From: Paenibacillus sp. 453mf | Lineage (GTDB): Bacteria > Bacillota > Bacilli > Paenibacillales > Paenibacillaceae | NCBI RefSeq assembly: GCF_900116105.1 | Contig: NZ_FPAC01000003.1 | Location: 124,001-188,000 of the forward strand | Direction of reading: 5' to 3' | Length of the DNA stretch: 64,000 nt | Part shown: piece after piece, positions 17,021 to 25,980 of the stretch | How positions within the stretch are numbered: position 1 is the first letter of the stretch | Layout of the letters: every line of letters starts with the position of its first letter | Made by a program: the position numbers and the translations under genes | Notes under the pieces: generated by a model | What the model saw: the letters and a program-made list of their open reading frames with translations, nothing else | Told to the model about the DNA's origin: nothing | Databases searched by the model: none

Positions 17021-17701
17021 ATGACTAAAACAATCGTTCAAAAGCTGAATTTACATAACTTTACCCGTAAGGCTGTGCTGAATTTGCCTGCAGACATCGA
17101 TTATTTTGCAGAGCTTGGGGCGTATGATCATGAGCTGACAAAGAGCAAATATGATCTCATTTTTGCCTTCGTGCTGGATATGGAGCAGATGAAGTCACAG
17201 GTGAGAAGGGTAATCGAGGAGGATTTACTGGAAGAGAAGGGTTACCTATTCTTTGCTTATCCCAAGAAGGGCAACAAGGTATACTCTACATACATTCACC
17301 GTGACGAGATCTTGGGAGGAATAGGGACAGACGAGGACGGCTATGTAGGGAGAAGCAGCATCAAATTTGCACGTATGGTGGGCATGGATGACGTATTTAC
17401 CGTGGTAGGGCTTAAGAAGGAACAGCGGAAGAGCAAGGAGACCTCCAGAGCAAGCCAGAGAGTGGAGGATTATGTCGCCATGATTCCAAATATTGAGCAG
17501 GATTTACAAAATGAGCCGGAGCTGCTCGCCTTCTACCTTACCCTTACACCGGGATATCAGAAGGACTGGGCGCGCTACGTATACAGTGCCAAGCAGGAGC
17601 CAACGAGGGAGAATCGGCGGGAAGAAATGAAAATGATTCTGGGAAAAGGGTACAAGAGCCGCGAGCTGTACCGCCAGGATCAAGGGCAGATGCGCCGCTA
17701 G
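17021..17701 (+). CDS. YdeI/OmpD-associated (OmdA) family protein
   Basis: The 226 residues end with the characteristic block LTPGYQKDWARYVYSAKQ, then ENRREEMKMILGKGYKSRELY, which identify the YdeI/OmdA group. The first part (residues 1-140) resembles a DUF3052-type domain with FAFVLDMEQMKSQV. Some relatives protect against antimicrobial peptides or bacteriocins, but no mechanism is established. ATG 17021 has only a weak site (AGGTGA). It is followed immediately by the remnant of an unrelated oxidoreductase. Confidence 0.75.
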   Translation: MTKTIVQKLNLHNFTRKAVLNLPADIDYFAELGAYDHELTKSKYDLIFAFVLDMEQMKSQVRRVIEEDLLEEKGYLFFAYPKKGNKVYSTYIHRDEILGGIGTDEDGYVGRSSIKFARMVGMDDVFTVVGLKKEQRKSKETSRASQRVEDYVAMIPNIEQDLQNEPELLAFYLTLTPGYQKDWARYVYSAKQEPTRENRREEMKMILGKGYKSRELYRQDQGQMRR

Positions 17702-17703
17702 GC

Positions 17704-17889
17704 TATGATGCAGCCCGCAGTCTTGAAGGGGCTCTACGTGTAGGTGACCCGGATACGGTGAGCGAGAAAATCATGTATTTACGTAAAAATGTCGGCCCCC
17801 TTGGAACAATACCGCATGGGGAGTTCATGACGGCCATTGAGCTGATCGGTACGAAGGTTAAATCAGTGAGATTGTTCTACAGTGATTGA
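17704..17889 (+). pseudogene. C-terminal stump of an LLM-class flavin-dependent oxidoreductase
   Basis: An in-frame stretch without a start reads YDAARSLEGALRVGDPDTV and continues through SEKIMYLRKNVG and FMTAIELIGTKVKSVR to a stop at 17887-17889. This matches the last 55 or so residues of bacterial luciferase-like (LLM) flavin monooxygenases, where LxVGsPetVaeKI and ELfGTeV are typical. The first 280 or so residues are missing. The fragment begins right after the stop of the YdeI-like gene, so a deletion probably joined them. Confidence 0.7.
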
Positions 17890-17895
17890 TCATAT

Positions 17896-17941
17896 AAGAT
17901 CTTCAAGCCTTCCCTGAGTGTAAGGAGTGAGGATCTTTTTT
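17896..17941 (+). terminator. Terminator after the LLM stump
   Basis: AAGATC pairs with GATCTT and CCTT with AAGG inside; TTTTTT follows. It is likely the old terminator of the lost oxidoreductase. Confidence 0.65.
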
Positions 17942-18072
17942 GCGTTACAAAAATAGCAATCTACGACTAGTCCTATCATGATATAGTAGAATAAAGTCGT
18001 TTTATGTAGATTTATGGCTAGAGAACCGAAACAACCTGTTTTATAATTTATAAAAAAGCAACCATGGAGTAG

Positions 18073-19641
18073 ATGAAGATGGCAGAAGAGCTGCGCATAC
18101 CGGTATTCATGATTACGGCTGGCGGCAGTATAAGTATAATTTTATGCATATACGGATTGCTGAGACTTAAGAATGCACCTGGCGGGATGTACTATGTCTG
18201 GATGACATTTATGGCATCCCTTTTTTCATTTGCCTATGCGGCGGAGCTCACCAGCACGACATTGATGCAGATCAAGTTCTGGATCACGGTCGAATATATT
18301 CCGCTTCCGCTTATTCCTGCATTCATGCTGCTGATGTGTACACAATATGTCGGCGTGGCATTAAATAAATGGGTTTATTATTTCCTGTTTGCGATTCCAG
18401 TGACGACGACACTTATACAAAGCACGAACGAGCTGCATCATCTGTACTACACCTCCGTGACGCTCCGGGAGAACGCTCCTTTTCCGATCGTAGAGCTCAC
18501 TTATGGACCGTGGTTCGCGGTGCACTCGGCTTATCTGTACGGATGCATTATCGCGAGTGCTGCAATTCTGCTTGTACAATGGGGCAAGGCAGCGCCTGCC
18601 TTTCGGAGGCAGATTCTTACGATGGCGGCTGGGAATCTTGTGCCGATTATCGGCGCTTTTTTCTACTTGGCTGGTATGAGTCCTTACGGGATAGATCTCG
18701 GGCCTGTCTTTATTAGTCTGTCCTTTGTATTTCACAGCATCGCCCTGTTCCGGTTTCAGATGTTCAGCGCAGTACCTCTGGCCAGAGAGATGGTGTTTGA
18801 GCATATGAGGGAAGGGGTTGTCGTCTTGGATGACAAGGACATCATCGTTGATTACAACCAAACGGTACTAACCGTGTTTCCACGAATGACCAAGGAGGTC
18901 ATAGGGCAATCGGCATCGGCAGCGCTTCAGGATTATCCTGAGCTGGAGGAGTCGGTTCGTCGTGGACTGGAGTTTGACTATATGCTCAAAGTAAATGGAA
19001 TGAATCAGCATTTTCACGTCAGATTTACGCCGATGATGAAGCAAGGGATGCCGATTGGCCGCATTATTACCTTTGTAAATATCACAGAACGCATTCATAT
19101 GCAAGAACAGCTCAAGAAGCTGGCAGATACGGACGGATTAACCCAGCTCCTGAACAAAACAGCACTATTGAGAGAAGCGGATAAGGTCATTCGTGAGTAC
19201 ACCCAGCATGGCGGGGAGCTCTCCGTTATAATGTTCGATATCGATCTTTTCAAAGAAGTTAACGATACGTACGGTCATGAAGCGGGAGATATCGTGCTGA
19301 CTCATGTGGCGGATGCGATTCATTCGACACTCAGAGGTGTAGGCTTTGCGGGTCGTTACGGCGGAGATGAATTTATTCTGTGGCTTCCGGATACCTACCT
19401 GACTGAAGCGTGTGAGCTCGCGGAATCGATTCGTGAGAATATTGCTGGACGCCAAATGCTCGTAGAGGATCAAGAAGTTCGTGTAACCTCCAGCTTTGGT
19501 GTAGCTCATGCCGGTATCGTCCCTGGCGAAGGACAGCATTCCACTCAGTCCCTCATGAGGGAAGCAGATAAGGCACTGTATACCGCCAAGAAATCGGGGA
19601 GAAACAGTGTTTATCCGCTTAGAAAATGGATACAAGTATAG
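18073..19641 (+). CDS. Membrane-bound diguanylate cyclase (7TM-PAS-GGDEF)
   Basis: The enzyme makes cyclic di-GMP from two GTP. Residues 1-230 form about seven membrane helices of the type found at the front of some histidine kinases. A PAS-like domain follows (about 235-345, VVLDDKDIIVDYNQTVL), and then a GGDEF domain (350-520) with the intact active motif RYGGDEFIL, GGDEF at about 430-434. The usual inhibitory RxxD five residues before the motif reads RGVG here, so product inhibition is probably absent. Start ATG 18073 follows GGAG; ATG 18079 is an alternative. It converges with a lipid kinase gene three bases away. Confidence 0.9.
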   Translation: MKMAEELRIPVFMITAGGSISIILCIYGLLRLKNAPGGMYYVWMTFMASLFSFAYAAELTSTTLMQIKFWITVEYIPLPLIPAFMLLMCTQYVGVALNKWVYYFLFAIPVTTTLIQSTNELHHLYYTSVTLRENAPFPIVELTYGPWFAVHSAYLYGCIIASAAILLVQWGKAAPAFRRQILTMAAGNLVPIIGAFFYLAGMSPYGIDLGPVFISLSFVFHSIALFRFQMFSAVPLAREMVFEHMREGVVVLDDKDIIVDYNQTVLTVFPRMTKEVIGQSASAALQDYPELEESVRRGLEFDYMLKVNGMNQHFHVRFTPMMKQGMPIGRIITFVNITERIHMQEQLKKLADTDGLTQLLNKTALLREADKVIREYTQHGGELSVIMFDIDLFKEVNDTYGHEAGDIVLTHVADAIHSTLRGVGFAGRYGGDEFILWLPDTYLTEACELAESIRENIAGRQMLVEDQEVRVTSSFGVAHAGIVPGEGQHSTQSLMREADKALYTAKKSGRNSVYPLRKWIQV

Positions 19642-19644
19642 AAT

Positions 19645-20535
19645 CTAATCTTCCTCCGGAACGATCACATCAATATGACGGGATAAAATACGCAGATGGA
19701 GGGGCAGAGAAGGACCGACTTCACCATCTATATTGGTGGACAGCGACTCCTCGGATCGAACATGAACTTCCTTCGCTGTAAAATACACCACGTCGGAATG
19801 CTCCTTTAAATTCCCGAGCAAGAGCGAAGTGCCGACAGAAAGTGTGTTAAAGACATTTATATCTTTGATGATGAAGCAGTGAATTAGTCCATCATCCACG
19901 GAGGCATGAGGCACCATCTTCTCAAATCCGGCGACAGAGTTGGTTAATGCAGCCACGAACAAGGGGGATTCACCCACCCATGTTTCATCATCATGCTCAA
20001 TAATCAGATGATTGGACGGGCTGTTCACGAGGCGTTTAATGCCTTCTTTGTAATAAGCGAACGCACCGAGCTTCGACTTTTGCTCTGAGCTCACATCAGC
20101 CAAGACTTCGGCCAGCATGCCGACCGCAATGACGTTGGCAAAAATGCGATCATTGATCAATCCGATATCAATCGGCTTCAAGCGGGTGGAACGGAGCGTA
20201 CGGATCGCCTCAGCCGGATCAAGCGGGATATGAAGCGCTCTAGCAAAATCATTGACAGTGCCGAGAGGGACAATACCAAGCTTGGGCCTGTGTGCTTGAT
20301 CCATGTAGCCATTCAGGGTCTCATGCAGGGTACCGTCTCCTCCAATGGAGACAACCAGATCATAGCAGTCCTCACAGGCAGAGATGCAGAATGCCGTTGC
20401 ATCATGTTCCTTCGCCGTTTCATTTACGGCAGTCTGATAGCCCTGCTCCTCCAAGACCGCCTGTACATCTTTGAGATAGGCAAGTGCTTCTTCCTTACCG
20501 GATGAAGGGTTGATAATAATCATAGCCTGCTTCAT
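19645..20535 (-). CDS. Diacylglycerol kinase-family lipid kinase
   Basis: The 296-residue protein has the DagK/YegS catalytic fold. IIINPSSGKEEALAYL opens it, and the nucleotide site VVSIGGDGTLHETLNG is at about residues 62-77, followed by LGIVPLGTVNDFARAL. It phosphorylates diacylglycerol or a related lipid using ATP at the inner membrane face. The ATG at 20535 follows GGAAGGAAT on the minus strand. It is transcribed alone toward the diguanylate cyclase gene. Confidence 0.9.
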   Translation of the reverse strand: MKQAMIIINPSSGKEEALAYLKDVQAVLEEQGYQTAVNETAKEHDATAFCISACEDCYDLVVSIGGDGTLHETLNGYMDQAHRPKLGIVPLGTVNDFARALHIPLDPAEAIRTLRSTRLKPIDIGLINDRIFANVIAVGMLAEVLADVSSEQKSKLGAFAYYKEGIKRLVNSPSNHLIIEHDDETWVGESPLFVAALTNSVAGFEKMVPHASVDDGLIHCFIIKDINVFNTLSVGTSLLLGNLKEHSDVVYFTAKEVHVRSEESLSTNIDGEVGPSLPLHLRILSRHIDVIVPEED

Positions 20536-20734
20536 ATCGTTATTCCTTCCTTGGTTATCATTTTGATAATCTTTACCCGAAGAACTCCCCTAGTGAATAC
20601 TCTCCAAGCAGACATCCGCAAAAAATAAGAAAAAATCGTCCGCATACCTTCTATTTTTCACAAAAGCATTTGCCGTTATCATCATATATAGATTAAGCCA
20701 TGCTGTTTGCGAATAATAAGAGAGGTGCGTTGAT

Positions 20735-21538
20735 ATGACTACTACTTCTTTAACGGATAAATATATAGATTCCTGCACTGCCGTCACAGGCTTTCCTCCG
20801 ATACCAAACCAAAACATGCTGTCCGATTATGACAGCCATTCCATAGCTCCACCTGGAGAGCTTGTTCAAGTGGGAGATCGCTACCTTCACACACTGATTA
20901 CAGGGTCGGGCGATCAGACCATCATCCTGGAAGCGGGTATGGGCGGCTGCTCACAAGATTGGTCATGGGTACAGCCTGAGCTGTCCAAACATGCGGTGGT
21001 GCTCTCCTATGATCGTGCAGGATTTGGCTGGAGCAAGGGAGAGATGAAACAGCGGAGCTGCCGAGATGATGTAGAGGAGCTGCGGGCCATATTGTGTGCC
21101 AAGAAGCTGAAGCCTCCCTATGTTCTCGTTGGAACTTCGTTCGGCGGAATGACGATAAGGCTGTTTGCTTCCATGTATCCGGATGAAGTGACTGGATTGC
21201 TGCTCGTTGATTCGATGCATGAGGGCATGAATATCAAGGCTGTATCCCCAGGATATCGCCGTACTGCATTTGGAGCCGACCCTGAGCTTTGTTATGCTCG
21301 TGAAAGTGCCCTCCAGCTGTATAATGCAGCTCCCCTTCGACCATCCATGCCTGTCATCGTACTGATTGCGGGCAAGCAAACGGAAGAGTGGAAGGACAGT
21401 CAGCAGGCACTGTATGAACTGACCAATTGCACAATACCGTTAACCGTTCAGGACAGCGAACACGACATACAGATTCATCAGCCGGAAGCGGTCATTGATG
21501 CGGCGCTCTCCCTCGCTATACTCGGGCATCGTGGATAG
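20735..21538 (+). CDS. Alpha/beta hydrolase
   Basis: The 267 residues have the alpha/beta hydrolase fold. The oxyanion region is ILEAGMGGCSQDWSWV, the nucleophile elbow is VGTSFGGMT (Ser about 131), and the histidine is in DSEHDIQIHQPEAV near the end. The acid residue is probably in VDSMHEG or near VIVLIAG. There is no signal peptide, and the substrate is unknown. ATG 20735 follows GAGAGGTGCG. A terminator follows. Confidence 0.85.
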   Translation: MTTTSLTDKYIDSCTAVTGFPPIPNQNMLSDYDSHSIAPPGELVQVGDRYLHTLITGSGDQTIILEAGMGGCSQDWSWVQPELSKHAVVLSYDRAGFGWSKGEMKQRSCRDDVEELRAILCAKKLKPPYVLVGTSFGGMTIRLFASMYPDEVTGLLLVDSMHEGMNIKAVSPGYRRTAFGADPELCYARESALQLYNAAPLRPSMPVIVLIAGKQTEEWKDSQQALYELTNCTIPLTVQDSEHDIQIHQPEAVIDAALSLAILGHRG

Positions 21539-21570
21539 TGAGGATGAACTGAGTTTCTTCAAGTAATTTA

Positions 21571-21611
21571 GGATTCCTGCACCCATAATGGGATGTAGGA
21601 GTCCTTTTTTG
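21571..21611 (+). terminator. Terminator of the alpha/beta hydrolase gene
   Basis: GGATTCCTGCACCC pairs with GGGATGTAGGAGTCC through G-T pairs around ATAAT; CTTTTTT follows. Confidence 0.8.
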
Positions 21612-21665
21612 GTACACCGCACACACCTGGACATATGTAAAAAAGTACATTATAATAATAGTGCA

Positions 21666-21690
21666 ATATAGTTACCTAAGGTAACTATAT
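21666..21690 (+). promoter_or_regulatory. 25-bp palindromic operator upstream of the MFS gene
   Basis: ATATAGTTACC at one end is the exact reverse complement of GGTAACTATAT at the other, so only the centre base is unmatched. The centre resembles the AGTAC-N5-GTACT palindrome beside the HxlR gene at 34639-34653, so a MarR/HxlR-type repressor is a reasonable guess. Confidence 0.6.
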
Positions 21691-21744
21691 AGTATTTTTG
21701 ATGAACCCGGCCTTTTGTATCTAAAGAGAAACTTATTTGCAAAG

Positions 21745-21782
21745 GACCAGACTTGCACCTATGCGGGAATGGTCTTTTTTTG
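21745..21782 (+). terminator. Hairpin with T run in the MFS leader (possible attenuator)
   Basis: ACCA at 21746-21749 pairs with TGGT at 21770-21773, extended by an imperfect stem, and is followed by CTTTTTTTG 30 bases before the MFS start. It lies downstream of the palindromic operator, inside the expected leader. The stem is imperfect, so this is tentative. Confidence 0.4.
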
Positions 21783-21807
21783 TGATCTATAGAAAGGGGT
21801 TATTGTA

Positions 21808-23022
21808 ATGAAACAGACGGTATCAAAGGACCGTTTATGGACAAAGGATTTCTTCATTGTTTTCGGAGTGAACTTTTTATTATTCCTATGCTTCTATTTG
21901 CTTGTCGTTATTATGCCATCTTACGCAATTAACGAATTTGGGGCATCGGAGAGCATGGGTGCATTTGCATCCAGTATTTTTGTGATTGGTGCATTGATTG
22001 GCCGGCTGGTTGGTGGCAGCACGATTGAGAAGGCGGGACGAAGACGGATGCTCTTGACCGGGTTGATTTCTTTTGTCATATTGACCTTCCTTTATTTTGT
22101 CACCCCCAATTTGGGCTTGCTCCTGATCGTCCGCCTGCTGCATGGGATTGCCTTTGCGCTAGCTTCTACAGCGACAGGGACCATATCGGCGAGCCTCATA
22201 CCTCATTCAAGAAGAGGAGAAGGAACCGGATATTACGGTGTCAGCATCATTATTGCCTCTGCCATTGGTCCGTTTATCGGATTGTTGGTCAAAGAACACG
22301 GCAGCATCACATTAAACTTCATTCTATGCGCGGTTCTTGGCGTGTTATCCTTGGCCTCCTCTTTCCTGATGAAGGTTCCTAAGCTTACACTGACAGCGGA
22401 ACAACAGAAGGATCTAAAAGGCTTCAAGGTATCCAACCTGGTTGAACCGAAGGCTATTCCGATCTCGATCATCAGCTTCGTCATGGCGTTTGGATATTCC
22501 AGCATTCTAACGTATCTCACCTTGTTTGCCGAAAAAATAAACCTGGTGGAGGCCGCAAGCTTCTTCTTCATCGTCTATGCGATCGTCGTCATTCTGACCA
22601 GACCCTTCACAGGAAAATGGTTCGATAAGCATGGAATCAACGTGGTCATGTATCCCGCCATTATGCTGTTTGCCATTGGTCTCGCTATTCTGAGTCAGGT
22701 GCACAGCGGTCCATTACTGCTGCTATCCGCCGTCTTCGTTGGACTGGGCTACGGAACGACGCAGGCCAGCGCTCAGGCGCTTGCAGTCAAGAGATCTCCG
22801 GTTCACCGGATTGGACTCGCCACTTCGACCTACTATATTTTTGTTGATGTCGGGATCGGCGTCGGGCCTTTTATTCTCGGGTTTCTCACACCGGTCATCG
22901 GCTACAACGGCATGTACATTACAATGGCAGTCCTCATGATTATTGGATTTGTCCTTTATTATGCGCTGGTCGGCAGAAAAGAAGCTGCAATGCAGAATTC
23001 GGAGCTGAAAATTTTGAATTAA
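21808..23022 (+). CDS. Major facilitator superfamily (MFS) transporter
   Basis: This is a 404-residue membrane transporter with about twelve hydrophobic helices. The cytosolic loop between helices 2 and 3 carries the MFS motif GRLVGGSTIEKAGRRRML. RLLHGIAFALASTATGTI follows, and the layout is that of proton-driven drug exporters. The substrate is unknown. ATG 21808 follows AAAGGGGTT. A palindromic operator and a hairpin in the leader point to induction by a small molecule, as for antibiotic exporters. Confidence 0.88.
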   Translation: MKQTVSKDRLWTKDFFIVFGVNFLLFLCFYLLVVIMPSYAINEFGASESMGAFASSIFVIGALIGRLVGGSTIEKAGRRRMLLTGLISFVILTFLYFVTPNLGLLLIVRLLHGIAFALASTATGTISASLIPHSRRGEGTGYYGVSIIIASAIGPFIGLLVKEHGSITLNFILCAVLGVLSLASSFLMKVPKLTLTAEQQKDLKGFKVSNLVEPKAIPISIISFVMAFGYSSILTYLTLFAEKINLVEAASFFFIVYAIVVILTRPFTGKWFDKHGINVVMYPAIMLFAIGLAILSQVHSGPLLLLSAVFVGLGYGTTQASAQALAVKRSPVHRIGLATSTYYIFVDVGIGVGPFILGFLTPVIGYNGMYITMAVLMIIGFVLYYALVGRKEAAMQNSELKILN

Positions 23023-23075
23023 CTCTTTCAGTTCATTGGTACCTGCAGGAATTCTGCGGTAAGCTTCTGGCTTAT

Positions 23076-23115
23076 AAAAATACTCCCTGCTGTATTTGGC
23101 AGGGAGTATTTTTAA
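23076..23115. terminator. Bidirectional terminator between the MFS gene and bceB
   Basis: AAAAATACTCCCTGC pairs perfectly with GCAGGGAGTATTTTT, giving T runs in both directions between two convergent genes. Confidence 0.92.
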
Positions 23116-23185
23116 TGATAGTGCATTTTGGCTCGACACTATTTCTTGTATGGCAAATATTTTATTGCTGGCTGCTACGTTTTGT

Positions 23186-25117
23186 TTACAGCGAGCCTTT
23201 GATCACCCGTTTGTAGTAATTGACAGACAGAATGCCAAAGATCGAATAGAGCACGGTGTACAGCCCCATCACGATCAGCATCGGCGCCATGAGCTCGGTA
23301 CCGAAGAGGAACCAGCCTGATTTGACAGCGAAGTAGCTGTGGAACAGACCGACAATGAGCGGAATACCGAAGTTGAACAGCTGCTTGAACCGGATGCCGC
23401 GCATCAAGTTGCTCTCTGTAAAGCCCAGCTTGCGCAGAATTGTGTAGTTTGGACGTTCCTCTTCACTCTCATCCATCTGTTTAAAGTACAGAATACAGCC
23501 GGAGGTAATGAGGAATGTCAGTCCAAGGAAGCCAACGATGAACATGATTAGTCCCATGTTATTACGCTGATTGATGAGAAGCTCATATTGGGAGAAGCTT
23601 GGAGCGGATAGCTCCATGTCCGTGTAAATTTCATATGCTTCTGTGACCTGTGAGCGGTCCTTGAGCTGAATTCCGTAGTAATCTGAACGTTCATCAGTTT
23701 GGAGCTCAGGGTCCAAATCTGAGCGAAGCTGCTGATATACAGTATCGTCTACAATGACAGTGGGAAAGCCGCCGCCGTAATAGTAAGACAGCACCGAGTC
23801 TTCCTTGCTTCCGATCAATTTTTGATGAATTTCCGCTCCGCTTCCTCCAATAAAACTGAATTCACCTGTACTCGCAATAGTCATGAAGCCTGATAATGCA
23901 TCATCGTATCCCATGAATAGAGCTTCACCAGGTTCAAGCTCGACACCTTCAACCATCGCTTCACTGAGCACAGGTGTCTGAATTGCTTCATCGGCAAACG
24001 TACTATTTGATATGAGTTTACTTGCATCTATCTCAACTTCAATCGGCTGTCTGTGAATGACTTCATAAGCAATCAAATGTGAGTCTAGCTCGGATATGAA
24101 TTCCTCTTTGACTTGCTCATCTGCAAAGGAGAAATCATGAGGCACGCTGTTCGTCGCACTCGCTCCAGCAGAATAATAAGAGATATAGCTGAGTGACAGC
24201 AGGCCGATGGCGAGTGCCGAGACCGTCGTGATGACCGTGAGAAGCATGGCATTCGATTTCATCCGAAACATGATCGATGAGAGCGACAGCACCTCGCCGA
24301 TGGACAAGTACCCATTCTTGCTCTTGCGGATCGCGTTGAATATGAAGCTGACCGAGCCTTTATAGAATAGATAGGTACCGATAATAACCGAAGCCAAAAT
24401 AAAGATCATGGCCCACATCAGTTCGTTCATTTCCGTAAATTGTCCCCCGAATAATTCAGTGGATACATAATAGCCGCTTAGAATCAAAGCGATCCCCAGT
24501 ACGCCAATTAGTATTTCGAAGAGTGACATCTTACTCACCCGCTGCTGTGCGATGGATACGACCCGAAACAGGGAGAGTATGCTCTGTCTGACAATGAACA
24601 GATAGTTCATGATCATGATCAGCACGTAGATAAGCGCAAATACAATAACGGTCTGCATGAGTGCCTCCGGTGAGAAGCGAAGGGCTGCCAGCTCGTCCAC
24701 ACCCAGTATTTTGAACAGAATCATGAGAATAAGCCGCGAAGCGGCAAATCCCGCTGCAATACCGATAACCATGGAGCCAAAATACAGAATCAGGTTCTCT
24801 GCCGTCAAGATTCGGAAGATACGGCCTTTCGTCAGTCCAATCAGCTGGAACAGTCCGATTTCCTTGCTCCGGCGTTTGATGAAGATCGTATTGGCATAGA
24901 GCAGGAAGACAGCGACAATCGCAACGAGCAGAACGGAAGCCGCTCCCAGCGCAGCCGCCCCTTTGACCGTACCCTTGGCTTCATCCATGGACGGATCGTA
25001 CTGCAGCGTTACGAAAGAGAAGTACAAGCCCACGCTGAAGATAAGAGCAAATACATAAAGATAATAATTTCGTATGTTCTTCTTCAGGTTTCGAAAAATA
25101 ATGGTATTCAGATTCAC
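23186..25117 (-). CDS. bceB: Bce-type ABC transporter permease
   Basis: This 643-residue permease has the BceB layout. Ten membrane helices include an FtsX-like unit with [20 protein letters not shown], and a large extracellular domain lies at about residues 310-520, between helices 7 and 8. It pairs with BceA to free lipid II-cycle intermediates from peptide antibiotics and also signals to the BceS kinase. The extracellular domain determines specificity in this family, so the drug cannot be predicted. The gene overlaps bceA by four bases and is the last of the module. Confidence 0.93.
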   Translation of the reverse strand: MNLNTIIFRNLKKNIRNYYLYVFALIFSVGLYFSFVTLQYDPSMDEAKGTVKGAAALGAASVLLVAIVAVFLLYANTIFIKRRSKEIGLFQLIGLTKGRIFRILTAENLILYFGSMVIGIAAGFAASRLILMILFKILGVDELAALRFSPEALMQTVIVFALIYVLIMIMNYLFIVRQSILSLFRVVSIAQQRVSKMSLFEILIGVLGIALILSGYYVSTELFGGQFTEMNELMWAMIFILASVIIGTYLFYKGSVSFIFNAIRKSKNGYLSIGEVLSLSSIMFRMKSNAMLLTVITTVSALAIGLLSLSYISYYSAGASATNSVPHDFSFADEQVKEEFISELDSHLIAYEVIHRQPIEVEIDASKLISNSTFADEAIQTPVLSEAMVEGVELEPGEALFMGYDDALSGFMTIASTGEFSFIGGSGAEIHQKLIGSKEDSVLSYYYGGGFPTVIVDDTVYQQLRSDLDPELQTDERSDYYGIQLKDRSQVTEAYEIYTDMELSAPSFSQYELLINQRNNMGLIMFIVGFLGLTFLITSGCILYFKQMDESEEERPNYTILRKLGFTESNLMRGIRFKQLFNFGIPLIVGLFHSYFAVKSGWFLFGTELMAPMLIVMGLYTVLYSIFGILSVNYYKRVIKGSL

Positions 25118-25869
25118 GCTTGAACACCGCCCAGCACGCCTTGGGTTTTCATAATATCGCTCAGGAAGGAGGATCTTGGCTGCTCGCCTTTATTCAGCTG
25201 CGAGTAAATCTGTCCGTCCTTGATGAAGATGACCCGGCTGCAGTAGCTTGCCGCTACGGGATCATGCGTCACCATAATGATCGTTGCCGCATGCTTCTCG
25301 TTCATGTCACTTAGCTTATTCAGCAGATCTGATGCGGATTTTGAATCGAGCGCCCCTGTCGGCTCATCTGCAAAAATAATGCCTGGATCATGGATGAACG
25401 CTCTGGCAGCAGAGGTACGCTGCTTCTGTCCGCCTGAAATCTCACTTGGGTACTTATCCGCCAGCTCGTAAATGCCAAGCTCGGATGCGACGGCCTTGAA
25501 CTTCTCAAGCGCTGCCCGCTTGGATACTTTCTTAATGGACAATGGAAGGAGCACATTTTCCTTGACCGTCAGCGTATCAAGCAGATTATACTCCTGAAAA
25601 ATAAAGCCCAGATGGTTCTTGCGGAATTCAGCGAGATCCTTCTCCTTCATGCCTGTAAATTCCTTGCCCTCAATCTCGATCGTTCCCTCACTCAGCTTGT
25701 CGATGGAGGACAGCACGTTCAAGAGGGTGGTCTTGCCTGAGCCGGAGGCGCCCATGATGCTGACAAACTCTCCTTTGTTTACTTTAAGATCGATCCCTTT
25801 CAGCACTTCCTGCTTATTGAATTTGTTGCCGTATATTTTGTGAATTTTGTTTGCTTCCAATATAACCAC
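25114..25869 (-). CDS. bceA: Bce-type ABC transporter ATP-binding protein
   Basis: The ATPase shows [11 protein letters not shown] (Walker A), EISGGQKQR (signature) and [16 protein letters not shown] (Walker B), and closely resembles B. subtilis BceA, including the C-terminal [14 protein letters not shown] chose the GTG at 25869 (reading [13 protein letters not shown] from its second codon) because B. subtilis BceA begins at the same place and AAGGAG lies nine bases upstream. A second GTG at 25917, also with GAAGGAG eight bases upstream, would add 16 residues. The palindromic operator 88 bases upstream suggests its own inducible promoter. Confidence 0.93.
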   Translation of the reverse strand: MVILEANKIHKIYGNKFNKQEVLKGIDLKVNKGEFVSIMGASGSGKTTLLNVLSSIDKLSEGTIEIEGKEFTGMKEKDLAEFRKNHLGFIFQEYNLLDTLTVKENVLLPLSIKKVSKRAALEKFKAVASELGIYELADKYPSEISGGQKQRTSAARAFIHDPGIIFADEPTGALDSKSASDLLNKLSDMNEKHAATIIMVTHDPVAASYCSRVIFIKDGQIYSQLNKGEQPRSSFLSDIMKTQGVLGGVQA

Positions 25870-25956
25870 AGGTTTCCACTCCTTATGTTCTTGATGAATC
25901 CATCTTACCTGGCTCACGTAAAATTCTCCTTCGATTCAGCGAACAAAGCACAAGAA

Positions 25957-25980
25957 GCATGTGACAATATTGTCACATGC
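25957..25980 (-). promoter_or_regulatory. Perfect 24-bp palindrome, likely BceR operator for bceAB
   Basis: GCATGTGACAAT joins its own exact reverse complement, and the core TGACA-ATAT-TGTCA fits the TNACA-N4-TGTNA pattern described for Bce-like response regulators. It overlaps the stop codon of the kinase gene and precedes bceA, the usual target. Confidence 0.8.
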
